Shown here: positions 1 through 5,954 of the stretch, one piece after another
Numbering within the stretch: the first letter of the stretch is position 1
Layout: each line of letters opens with the position of its first letter
Assembly (NCBI GenBank): GCA_017544745.1
Contig: JAFYDO010000008.1
Location: 1 to 6,206 of the forward strand
Reading direction: 5' to 3'
Length of the DNA: 6,206 bases
Source of the DNA: Treponema sp.
GTDB taxonomy: Bacteria; Spirochaetota; Spirochaetia; Treponematales; Treponemataceae
The notes under the pieces: generated by a model
What the model was told of the DNA's origin: nothing
The model's input: only the letters and a program-made list of their open reading frames with translations
Databases searched by the model: none
Program-made: the position numbers and the translations under genes

Positions 1-68
1 GGGCCCCTTGCCGCCGAGAACCCGATTCCGCGGCAGCTTGACCCAGGGGTATTATAGAAACATTTCAT
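1..68 (-). CDS. Possible start of an unidentified gene, cut by the window edge
   Basis: An open frame starts at the minus-strand ATG at 68-66 and stays open to base 1, giving 22 full codons that begin MKCFYNTPGSSC. The support is the start context: AAAGGAAG (minus strand, 77-84) lies 8 nt before the ATG, and a promoter-like pair lies just upstream. I do not recognise the peptide. The GC-rich stretch 1-44 also folds on itself (TGCCGC paired with GCGGCA, flanked by GGGTC with GGCCC), so it could be a structured RNA or repeat instead of coding sequence. The other two minus frames are less likely: the ATG at 63-61 meets TAA after two codons. Only the piece inside the window can be judged. Confidence 0.3.
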   Translation of the reverse strand, partial: MKCFYNTPGSSCRGIGFSAARG

Positions 69-76
69 TGTGCTTG

Positions 77-123
77 CTTCCTTTCGGAATCTTTGTTATA
101 ATTCGTAGTAGGGATAATTACAA
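77..123 (-). promoter_or_regulatory. Candidate promoter and ribosome binding site, minus strand
   Basis: On the minus strand TTGTAA (118-123) and TATAAC (95-100) are separated by 17 bp, matching the sigma-A layout at 4 of 6 and 5 of 6 positions. AAAGGAAG (77-84) follows, 8 nt before the ATG at 68-66. The predicted start of transcription near 88 would leave a leader of about 20 nt. The -35 box abuts the lipoprotein stop codon (124-126). The local DNA is AT-rich, so a chance match is possible. Confidence 0.35.
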
Positions 124-279
124 TTATTTACAGGATGGAATGGCTGTCATCCCGAAGGACGCCATTTCCGTTGCCGGCTTGTCCGCAGTTCGGCTGCTCC
201 TGCTTGAGGTAAGCCCGCAGGCTGTCAGCAGGCAGGTCAGTACCAGAATCAAACAGACCAGTCTGATTGTTTTCTTCAT
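124..279 (-). CDS. Small secreted lipoprotein, 51 aa
   Basis: This short minus-strand frame begins MKKTIRLVCLILVLTCLLTAC. It has a charged N-terminus (K2, K3, R6), a hydrophobic core at about 7-18, and a lipobox L18-T19-A20-C21 followed by G22. These are the marks of a signal peptide cut by lipoprotein signal peptidase, leaving a cysteine-anchored mature peptide of only 31 residues on the outer face of the membrane. AAAGGAG sits 6 nt before the ATG. The gene starts 43 nt after the stop of the MerR gene on the same strand and has no separate promoter that I can see, so the two probably share a transcript. The mature part (rich in S, T and R, ending SCK) shows no known domain. It could be a complete tiny lipoprotein or the stump of a longer one truncated at this junction. 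Function unknown. Confidence 0.7.
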   Translation of the reverse strand: MKKTIRLVCLILVLTCLLTACGLTSSRSSRTADKPATEMASFGMTAIPSCK

Positions 280-292
280 TGTTCGCTCCTTT

Positions 293-312
293 CTCTCCGG
301 TGCACTCTCCGG
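293..312. repeat. Short direct repeat ahead of the lipoprotein gene
   Basis: CTCTCCGG occurs at 293-300 and again at 305-312, separated by TGCA. On the minus strand this is a doubled CCGGAGAG within the 43-nt gap between the MerR stop and the lipoprotein start. It looks like a small local duplication; GGAGAG is purine-rich and could act as a second, poorly placed ribosome-binding segment. Confidence 0.4.
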
Positions 313-322
313 GGCAGGTGTT

Positions 323-1468
323 TCATTCGTTCCGATCCTGACGGACCGCGTTACGGCGCTCCGCCTTTTCTTTCATGTTTTTCAGGTAAACCCGCAGGGC
401 AGGGACCAAGGTTTCTGTTATGATTTCGTGCTGGTGATCTGTGTAGCCTTTGGCTTCCGCCTGGGCTTCACCGCTTGCCTTTCCCGCCCGAGCCTTCTGT
501 GTGAGCCGCATCCGGTATTCCACCGCATAAACCGCGCTGTCCCTGTCCTCATACTGCCGGATCAGTGTCTCCAGCGCTTCAATTTCGAAATCCTTTGGAT
601 TCTCAGGGTCTTCCGGAGTATTCACACCATAGGACACGCTCCGCAAAAACCGGGCGACCTCCTCCTGTACCTGCGCTTGTTCCGGCGACACGGATTTCAT
701 CCTGACCAGCCTGTTGATACTGATCTGTGTCTGGGCCTGCATTTCTGCGTATTCCGCCTCTGCAGCGATTTTGACAGCATCTCTGAAGGTCTGATACAGC
801 GCATTTCCAAACGCTTCCAGAAGCGCTTCTTTACTTTCCCGTGTTTCCAATATCCAGAGCAGGGCGGCAAGGGGCATCCCATGCCGTTGCTTCAGTGCCC
901 GCAACCGGGCCTGGACCACGGAGTCCGACGGATCACAGCCGCTCTCAAACAGCTCCAGGACACCATCCAGATCTTCAAAGAATTCATCATCCGAATCGTT
1001 CTCACCTTCTTCCTCTTCTGCTTTTGCATCCTTCACCGCAGCAAGAATTGCCTTGCTCCATATAGGGAATGCAAATTTCGCGGCTTCATCATAGGTGAAA
1101 TGATTCACGCCTGGGACGACCTCATAGGCAACGGCCAAATCCAGACCGGATCGCTGCATGGCCTTGGCCTGAAGCAGCAGCGTCTCGATTTTCCGTTTCT
1201 TTTCCTCCAGTAAACGGATCTGCTTCGCAAGCTCAACCTCGGGCTGATACGCTGGATCGGTGAAAACCTTCTTCATTTGCGGAATCGTGTAGCCCAATTC
1301 CTTATAAAACCGGATCTGCCACAGCCGAACAATTTCCTTGTCGCTGTAAAGCCGGTACTGATATTTATTTCTGAAGCTGGGTTTGTCCAGCAGTCCGGCT
1401 TTTTCGTAGTCGTTAATGCGCTGTGGGATAATCCCCGTAATCTTTGCAACTTCTGTTATCGTCTTCAT
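323..1468 (-). CDS. MerR-family transcriptional regulator with long C-terminal region
   Basis: The N-terminus is a clear MerR winged helix-turn-helix: MKTITEVAKITGIIPQRIND, then YEKAGLLDKP and the wing segment YQYRLYSDKEIVRLWQIRFY (residues about 1-70). A heptad-like helix at about 76-105 should be the antiparallel dimerisation coil. Residues 106-381 are an unusually long effector region (whole protein 381 aa; minimal MerR proteins are about 130-150), with an acidic run at 147-167 (EEEEGENDSDDEFFEDLD) and a helical, charged remainder. I cannot assign the ligand; it is not recognisably the TipA drug-binding domain. The start is supported by GAGGTG (minus strand) about 9 nt upstream. MerR proteins bind in the spacer of their target promoter and untwist it; a perfect palindrome sits in just that place in its own promoter (1517-1546), so autoregulation is likely. 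Divergent from the four-gene operon and clearly more GC-rich. Confidence 0.95.
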   Translation of the reverse strand: MKTITEVAKITGIIPQRINDYEKAGLLDKPSFRNKYQYRLYSDKEIVRLWQIRFYKELGYTIPQMKKVFTDPAYQPEVELAKQIRLLEEKKRKIETLLLQAKAMQRSGLDLAVAYEVVPGVNHFTYDEAAKFAFPIWSKAILAAVKDAKAEEEEGENDSDDEFFEDLDGVLELFESGCDPSDSVVQARLRALKQRHGMPLAALLWILETRESKEALLEAFGNALYQTFRDAVKIAAEAEYAEMQAQTQISINRLVRMKSVSPEQAQVQEEVARFLRSVSYGVNTPEDPENPKDFEIEALETLIRQYEDRDSAVYAVEYRMRLTQKARAGKASGEAQAEAKGYTDHQHEIITETLVPALRVYLKNMKEKAERRNAVRQDRNE

Positions 1469-1516
1469 TTTGACTTCACCTCAAGCTCTTAATCACATTT
1501 TTCCTTAATCAGATAT

Positions 1517-1546
1517 AAAGTAAGACAGAACAAGTTGTTCTGTCAA
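1517..1546 (-). promoter_or_regulatory. MerR-type promoter with palindromic operator in the spacer
   Basis: On the minus strand a perfect -35 box TTGACA (1546-1541) is followed, after an 18-bp spacer, by TACTTT (1522-1517) as a weak -10. A 21-bp perfect palindrome occupies 1524-1544: arm GACAGAACAA, central G, arm TTGTTCTGTC. It fills the spacer and overlaps the -35. A stretched spacer holding a dyad between the boxes is the known hallmark of MerR-controlled promoters (usually 19-20 bp spacers). The site lies about 50 nt upstream of the MerR start codon, so it most likely drives and regulates that gene. The exact -10 is uncertain. Confidence 0.6.
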
Positions 1547-1593
1547 GGATTATTTGGATGAGATTTCTTTTTTCTGAAAAATAAAATGGATTC

Positions 1594-1622
1594 TTTACAA
1601 CGCTTTACAGATTGTATATAAT
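1594..1622 (+). promoter_or_regulatory. Strong sigma-A type promoter of the four-gene operon
   Basis: TTTACA (1594-1599) and a perfect TATAAT (1617-1622) are spaced by exactly 17 bp, giving a predicted transcription start near 1629 and a leader of about 85 nt before the ATG at 1715. The heptamer CTTTACA occurs twice, at 1593-1599 and 1603-1609, ten bases apart (one helical turn), so one copy covers the -35 and the other lies in the spacer. The 5' end of this promoter is about 50 bp from the MerR palindrome, so it does not overlap it and need not be under MerR control. Confidence 0.75.
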
Positions 1623-1714
1623 TAAACCATCGAATATGATCTGAGTAGTATCTTTTTTACATTCTATTTTCTATTCGACACAACAACAGAAACATTGAGA
1701 CGGAGAGAAAGAAA

Positions 1715-2458
1715 ATGAAGTTTGTGGACTTAGTTGGATTTATTCGTACAGACTTATCGGATACCCTTTTTCTCGAAATACGGAGCCTTCTTTATGATCA
1801 GTGCGTTCCTTTCTATCTTGTAAATGAGAAGGATGTTACTCCAGATTTGTTAACAGAAAAAATATGTGATTATTTTGAAAAGGTAAAATTCAACACCGGC
1901 AGATCTTTGGATGAAATGATAGTGGAATACTCCTCAACTTTAGATGAGATTATGTCTGACCGGATAATGAAATACGAAAACAATGCAGAAAAAGGGAAGA
2001 CCAAATCAAGCAGTAGGGCTTGGAAATATTATGAAAAAGCACGTGAATTAAGAAAAGGTTGCAATGAGAAGCAAGCCCTAATTGATTATTCACGAATAAT
2101 GATGTGCCTATATATTGCCCTGCAAAGAAATGAAGGAAAACCGATCTATAATTTTGACTTCTCAGTATCTGCATTAGATATGACAATTCTCTTGTCTGCC
2201 CTCAGGAAGGAAAAACACAAACTCGCAGAAGCCACAACAGAAGCAGGAAAGCGTCTTAAGACTGGAATCAAAAATTTTCTTTCTACGGATGATACAAAAA
2301 TAATTAAAAATGACACACGGATTTTCGAGGCTGTGACTAGGAGAAAACGATTTCCAAGCGGACAGCCCTATGAGAAAAACTCCTGTACTTTAGTTATTTT
2401 CATTATAATGTATTATATGCTTAAGGCTGAAGCAAATGGCGGTGAAAATGATGCCTGA
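1715..2458 (+). CDS. Unrecognised 247-aa protein, first gene of the operon
   Basis: The ATG is preceded by GGAGAG (1702-1707) at 7 nt, and the frame fills the space after the promoter, so the start is secure. I do not recognise a family. The protein looks soluble and mostly helical: an N-terminal segment MKFVDLVGFIRTDLSDTLFL with mixed alpha/beta character, a charged, lysine-rich centre (residues about 80-125, including SSSRAWKYYEKARELRKG), a second charged stretch at 163-190, a basic patch TRRKRF (208-213), and a hydrophobic C-terminal run at about 223-237 (SCTLVIFIIMYYML) that could be a buried helix or a tail touching the membrane. Its last 23 bases overlap the next gene in another frame, which suggests translational coupling and a partner product. 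No catalytic motif is visible. Its role as sensor, adaptor or regulator of the downstream AAA+/TIR pair is only inferred from position. Confidence 0.85.
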   Translation: MKFVDLVGFIRTDLSDTLFLEIRSLLYDQCVPFYLVNEKDVTPDLLTEKICDYFEKVKFNTGRSLDEMIVEYSSTLDEIMSDRIMKYENNAEKGKTKSSSRAWKYYEKARELRKGCNEKQALIDYSRIMMCLYIALQRNEGKPIYNFDFSVSALDMTILLSALRKEKHKLAEATTEAGKRLKTGIKNFLSTDDTKIIKNDTRIFEAVTRRKRFPSGQPYEKNSCTLVIFIIMYYMLKAEANGGENDA

Positions 2459-3455
2459 CATGTTACATATTGAACCAGTTGAGGAATTGAAGCCACTCCT
2501 AAATGATAGGGGTTTCATGGAAATTATTGTGCGCGACAGAAATAAGCGATACCGCACTTTTGCCAAAGTGGCAATGGACAAAGTGAAAAAGGCTGAAGCA
2601 CAGAAAGGTTTGAATAAAGCAATTTCGCTCCTAAAAAATAATGCCAATGTTGGGGAAAAACTGATATCTGAGATCGACTCAATTGCAAAATTAAGCTCAC
2701 TTAATCTTATGATGAGTGGAATTAACCTTTGTTCTAGCTATGTGGGTTTTGCGATGATGAGCAAAAAACTTAACGGTATTGGCGAACAGCTCAAAGCTAT
2801 TGAATCGATGCTCAAGAAAAATGAAACCATTAAAACCAACTATGATTTTGATATTATACGACAGAGCCACTTAGAAATGCTAGATTGCATAAAGAGGCAA
2901 AGCGAGTACCCACTAGAAAAAATGCATGACCTTCTCAAAAATGAATTTGCCATGCTAAAACGTTTGCAGAGTATGTTCGGCGCATCAATAACTAGCGACC
3001 CAGAAGCATTGCTAGTGTGTCTGCTTTTACTAGCATCCATGTTCTCGGTTACTTTGAAATATTATGACGAAGCATACTACTTCACGTATAGGGACACAAT
3101 AAATAATAGTGACGAAAAATGGCATTTGCAGCATGATGAATGGTTGTCAATTTTTGACGCATTATCGTCCAGAGAATTTATCGAGAAAATCCAGGATTAT
3201 GGTTTTTTTGAAATTGGGCTTAATACCACTGAAAATACGGCTTTTTACATCGGTTATTTTGATCAAGTTCAAACGCTAAAACAAGAAATCGTCGATAATC
3301 AGACAATTATTGTGAAAACTGACGATCATGAAGGACTAAAAGAGTTTGCTGCATACAATTCGAAGGTTGTTAGAAACAAGTTGGAAAATGCGTTACAAGA
3401 AGCTGGAGAAGATGTGGCACAGTATGACGAAGCTATTCGGATTGCTGTCTCATAA
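2436..3455 (+). CDS. Unrecognised helical protein with hydrophobic segments, 339 aa
   Basis: The frame overlaps the end of the previous gene by 23 nt; AAGG (2423-2426) lies 9 nt before the ATG at 2436. In-frame ATGs at 2448 and 2451 (GGTG about 5 nt upstream) are alternatives, shortening the product by 4 or 5 residues. I do not recognise a family. Residues about 40-84 are a lysine-rich helix. Residues 84-110 (AKLSSLNLMMSGINLCSSYV...) are hydrophobic and glycine/serine-rich, followed by a helical stretch to about 130 (LNGIGEQLKAIESMLKK) with coiled-coil character. A second hydrophobic run lies at 190-206 (EALLVCLLLLASMFSVTLKY). The C-terminal third (about 225-339) is a mixed, acidic domain. 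Long helices with a hydrophobic hairpin recall alpha-helical pore-forming proteins, but that is a guess from layout alone. The stop is 15 nt from the AAA+ start, so the gene belongs to the same operon. Confidence 0.85.
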   Translation: MAVKMMPDMLHIEPVEELKPLLNDRGFMEIIVRDRNKRYRTFAKVAMDKVKKAEAQKGLNKAISLLKNNANVGEKLISEIDSIAKLSSLNLMMSGINLCSSYVGFAMMSKKLNGIGEQLKAIESMLKKNETIKTNYDFDIIRQSHLEMLDCIKRQSEYPLEKMHDLLKNEFAMLKRLQSMFGASITSDPEALLVCLLLLASMFSVTLKYYDEAYYFTYRDTINNSDEKWHLQHDEWLSIFDALSSREFIEKIQDYGFFEIGLNTTENTAFYIGYFDQVQTLKQEIVDNQTIIVKTDDHEGLKEFAAYNSKVVRNKLENALQEAGEDVAQYDEAIRIAVS

Positions 3456-3470
3456 CGAAGGGTAGATACA

Positions 3471-4865
3471 ATGATTATTGGGGTTAAGATTGCTTTGGAC
3501 AATGCGATTGCAACATGTCAGAAGTACACTTCAAAAAAGGTAAAAAGTGCTGAAGCGTTGATTGTAAACGATATCTATTCGTTTATATTTAGAACTTCGA
3601 CCTGTAAGCACGTAGAAAGATTTAACTACTTCTGTAAGTTGTATCTTAGGGGAAAATACAATGCTACCCAGTTTCAATACACACCTTCTGGTGATCTGCC
3701 CGATTCGTTGATAGCGTGTCTATCAGTCTCCAGCAATTCACAGCTAACAAACCAGATTTCAGATGCAAAGACGGTTCTGTCCTTCTTCAATGAACTCGGA
3801 AATTATTATTTGTCGGATAGGTTGGCCCAGCGGGACACCAACAAACCTGCTATGATAGAATTACTCGCACAGATGCGCGTTCTTGTAGGTGGAATTGAAG
3901 AGAAATCCGGACAAAGCGAAAGTCAAAGTGTAAAACAAGCAGAGACTTACAGAATAAATGCAGAATCGCAGTCTCTACATAAAGATTTGGGAGAAATAGT
4001 CCCACAGGAAGAAACAATTCCACCCGGTGAGTCTCTAGAAGAACTACTGGACAAGCTGAATTCACTTATTGGACTTGCCGAAGTGAAAAAGGAAGTTCAA
4101 ACGATTACCAACCTTATTAAGCTTCAAAGAAGGCGCGAGGAACTCGGTATAAAGCAGGCCCCTCTATCCCTACACTTGGTTTTTACCGGGAACCCTGGAA
4201 CAGGAAAAACCACTGTTGCAAGAATTCTGTCAAAAATATATAACAGATTGGGAGTCCTATCAAAAGGTCAACTGGTAGAAGTTGATCGTAGTGGTCTGGT
4301 AGCAGGATATGTTGGACAAACTGAAGCGAAGACCCAAGAAGCAATCTCACATGCGTTAGGTGGGATTCTTTTTATCGATGAAGCATATGCGCTTACTGAA
4401 GGTAAGGAGGGAAATGATTTCGGACAGGATGCCGTTAACACTTTGCTAAAAGCTATGGAAGACCATAGAGATGATTTTATCGTAATTGTTGCAGGATATC
4501 CTGATCTCATGAAGCGGTTTGTGGCTTCAAACCCGGGGTTGCGTTCGCGCTTTAATCGCTATATTCATTTTGAGGATTACACTCCTGATGAACTTTACAA
4601 GATCTTCCTTTTGCTATGCAAAGAGCAGAGCTTAATCCTTGATTCTGGCTGTGATAGAATATTGAAGGAATATTTTGCTCAACTGTATAACGATAGGACA
4701 GAAGATTTTGCAAATGGTAGGGATGTCCGCAACTACTTTGAAAATGTCGTTACTGCAATGGGCAACCGGCTTGGACCAATTGTTGAAAGTGCATCAAAGA
4801 ATGATCTCCTGACGATTAAAACAGAAGACCTAGTTAACGCAAAGAATTCTTCCCAAAGGATGTAG
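3471..4865 (+). CDS. SpoVK/CbbX-type AAA+ ATPase with novel N-terminal region
   Basis: Residues about 186-455 are a complete AAA+ module of the CbbX/SpoVK/EccA branch. Residues 187-230 carry the family lead-in ([17 protein letters not shown], then [12 protein letters not shown]). Walker A is GNPGTGKT (240-247). The substrate-threading pore loop fits [13 protein letters not shown] (276-288, with Y280). Walker B is ILFIDE (299-304), the sensor-1 strand is IVIVAGYPD (337-345), the arginine-finger segment is NPGLRSRF (354-361), and the sensor-2 helix is [10 protein letters not shown] (415-424). All key residues are present, so it should be an active hexameric ATPase that remodels or threads a partner protein. 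Residues 1-140 form a helical N-terminal domain I do not recognise, joined by a polar linker at about 141-185 (serine/glutamine/glutamate-rich). AAGGG (3458-3462) lies 8 nt before the ATG. Its operon with a TIR gene argues for a conflict-system role rather than sporulation, Rubisco activation or type VII secretion. Confidence 0.95.
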   Translation: MIIGVKIALDNAIATCQKYTSKKVKSAEALIVNDIYSFIFRTSTCKHVERFNYFCKLYLRGKYNATQFQYTPSGDLPDSLIACLSVSSNSQLTNQISDAKTVLSFFNELGNYYLSDRLAQRDTNKPAMIELLAQMRVLVGGIEEKSGQSESQSVKQAETYRINAESQSLHKDLGEIVPQEETIPPGESLEELLDKLNSLIGLAEVKKEVQTITNLIKLQRRREELGIKQAPLSLHLVFTGNPGTGKTTVARILSKIYNRLGVLSKGQLVEVDRSGLVAGYVGQTEAKTQEAISHALGGILFIDEAYALTEGKEGNDFGQDAVNTLLKAMEDHRDDFIVIVAGYPDLMKRFVASNPGLRSRFNRYIHFEDYTPDELYKIFLLLCKEQSLILDSGCDRILKEYFAQLYNDRTEDFANGRDVRNYFENVVTAMGNRLGPIVESASKNDLLTIKTEDLVNAKNSSQRM

Positions 4866-4890
4866 AAGATAACATAGAAGAACAATCTTA

Positions 4891-4929
4891 AAGGAAGGCA
4901 AGAAGATGAGGGGGCCACGATTGCTATGA
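4891..4929 (+). promoter_or_regulatory. Strong ribosome binding site and 7-codon leader frame overlapping the TIR start
   Basis: AAGGAAGG (4891-4898) is the best ribosome binding site in the 60-nt gap before the TIR gene, but it is 27 nt from the TIR ATG (4926). It is ideally placed, 7 nt, before another ATG at 4906, which opens a frame of seven codons (MRGPRLL) ending at TGA 4927-4929. That stop overlaps the TIR start as ATGA (4926-4929). The arrangement suggests translation of the leader couples into the TIR gene. The alternative is direct initiation from GAGGGGG (4908-4914), 11 nt from the TIR ATG. Whether the leader is translated is inference. Confidence 0.4.
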
Positions 4930-5858
4930 AAGTATTTATCTCTTATCAGCAGAGCGAACGGGGGTTGGCTGCTGACCTTGCTGGGGTTCTGCGCAAGGAC
5001 GGCTATGACGTATTCTTTGCTTTTGATGATATACAGAAGGGAGCAAATTGGGAAGACGTCATTGCTAGTGAAACATCTGGTGCAGACGCTTATATTATTA
5101 TAGTTGGTGATCGTCAGAATACGTGGCAATCTATAGAATCAAGACAAATTGTTTTAACGAACGCATATTCGAAAAAGCCAAAGATGATTTTGCCAATCAT
5201 TATTGGTACTGGAACAGAAATACCAGATATTCTGCGACCTTTTCAAGCAATAATCGTTCCAGATGTAAAACGGTTTACTGAAATTAAACAACAGGTTGTA
5301 TTTGCACTAAAGGCTTATTCTGCAATGATCGAAAAAGAAGCCAAGGCAGAAAAGGATGCGCAGGAATTACTACAAAAGGGAATAAAAGACCATATAAATG
5401 GCGTTCTCAATAGATTGAAGTCGATCGAGTGGAGGAATAAGATCTACGCCAGCATCTTGTATGCGCTCTCTGCAATTGTATTGTTAGCTGCGATTGCAAT
5501 TGCAATCACGTTTTTGTGGCGAACTGAAATAAGAGATGTTAGTGTTGAAAAAATAGCAATTGTTGGTGGTGCCTATTTGATTATTTCTGGGCTGGTAATT
5601 TCTTTCTCAAAGTTCCTTTTTACATTAGCTAAATCATTTATGGTTGAGGCAATTAGATGCTCAGACAGAATTCACGCAATCTCATTCGGCAAGTTTTATA
5701 TAGAAGCCTTTGATGAGAAGGTTACCAGGGAGGAAGTAATTAAAATATTCAACACTTGGAATATCGATAATGGTGCAACCGTTTTTAGAAACCAATCTGG
5801 TGATGACTATGACCCCAAGCTAAATGAATTATTTGGTTTGCTTAAGAAATCGGATTAA
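4926..5858 (+). CDS. TIR-domain protein with two C-terminal membrane helices
   Basis: Residues 1 to about 130 form a TIR domain: strand A MKVFISYQQSE, strand B YDVFFAFDD, the BB-loop region QKGANWEDVIASE, strand C DAYIIIVGD, then TWQSIESRQI, where E71 aligns with the catalytic glutamate of NAD-cleaving TIR enzymes, and strand D MILPIII. Residues 131-170 are a charged helical linker. Two transmembrane helices follow, at about 173-198 (ILYALSAIVLLAAIAIAITF) and 209-235. The tail (about 245-280, with DRIHAISFGKFYIEAF and IFNTWN) resembles, from memory, the two-TM module described next to TRADD-N domains in bacterial conflict proteins. The likely role is a membrane-tethered effector that depletes or converts NAD+ when triggered; this comes from the family, not from proof here. 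The start is chosen because TIR domains begin MKVFISY-like; the frame upstream is open to 4875 but has no ATG, GTG or TTG. Last gene of the operon; a 60-nt gap follows the AAA+ gene. Confidence 0.93.
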   Translation: MKVFISYQQSERGLAADLAGVLRKDGYDVFFAFDDIQKGANWEDVIASETSGADAYIIIVGDRQNTWQSIESRQIVLTNAYSKKPKMILPIIIGTGTEIPDILRPFQAIIVPDVKRFTEIKQQVVFALKAYSAMIEKEAKAEKDAQELLQKGIKDHINGVLNRLKSIEWRNKIYASILYALSAIVLLAAIAIAITFLWRTEIRDVSVEKIAIVGGAYLIISGLVISFSKFLFTLAKSFMVEAIRCSDRIHAISFGKFYIEAFDEKVTREEVIKIFNTWNIDNGATVFRNQSGDDYDPKLNELFGLLKKSD

Positions 5859-5954
5859 TAGTTTGGGAAAAATAAAACTTCAATAATGTGGACGAAGTCC
5901 GCAAGTGATATTGTCTGGAAGCCATCAAAACGTGCAAAAAGCGATGGTAAACAA
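5859..5954. other. Non-coding stretch after the TIR gene
   Basis: I see no convincing gene here. A tiny stem, GTGGAC-GAA-GTCCGC, lies at 5888-5902 (one G-T pair). At 5932-5946 is GTGCAAAAAGCGATG, a near copy of the right arm of the following hairpin (5991-6005) and thus complementary to its left arm (about 5959-5972). The open frames that cross 5842-6183 on both strands are by-products of the palindromes and have no ribosome binding sites. Confidence 0.5.

Noticed and set aside
8..1213. Plus-strand 401-codon open frame
   Set aside because: It lies antisense to the MerR and lipoprotein genes, has no ribosome binding site or recognisable domain, and its protein has the arginine/phenylalanine/cysteine-rich look of a shadow frame in GC-rich DNA.
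1594..1622. Direct control of the operon promoter by the MerR palindrome
   Set aside because: The palindrome (1524-1544) lies about 50 bp upstream of the operon -35, and this promoter has a normal 17-bp spacer with no dyad in it, so it lacks MerR-type promoter geometry.
3471..4865. Calling the ATPase Rubisco activase CbbX, sporulation SpoVK or secretion EccA
   Set aside because: The AAA+ module is shared by all three, but there are no Rubisco, sporulation or type VII secretion genes around and the N-terminal region differs; only the family branch can be claimed.
4926..5858. Thoeris ThsB
   Set aside because: ThsB is a small TIR protein without membrane helices paired with ThsA (SIR2/SLOG or similar); no such partner is present here.
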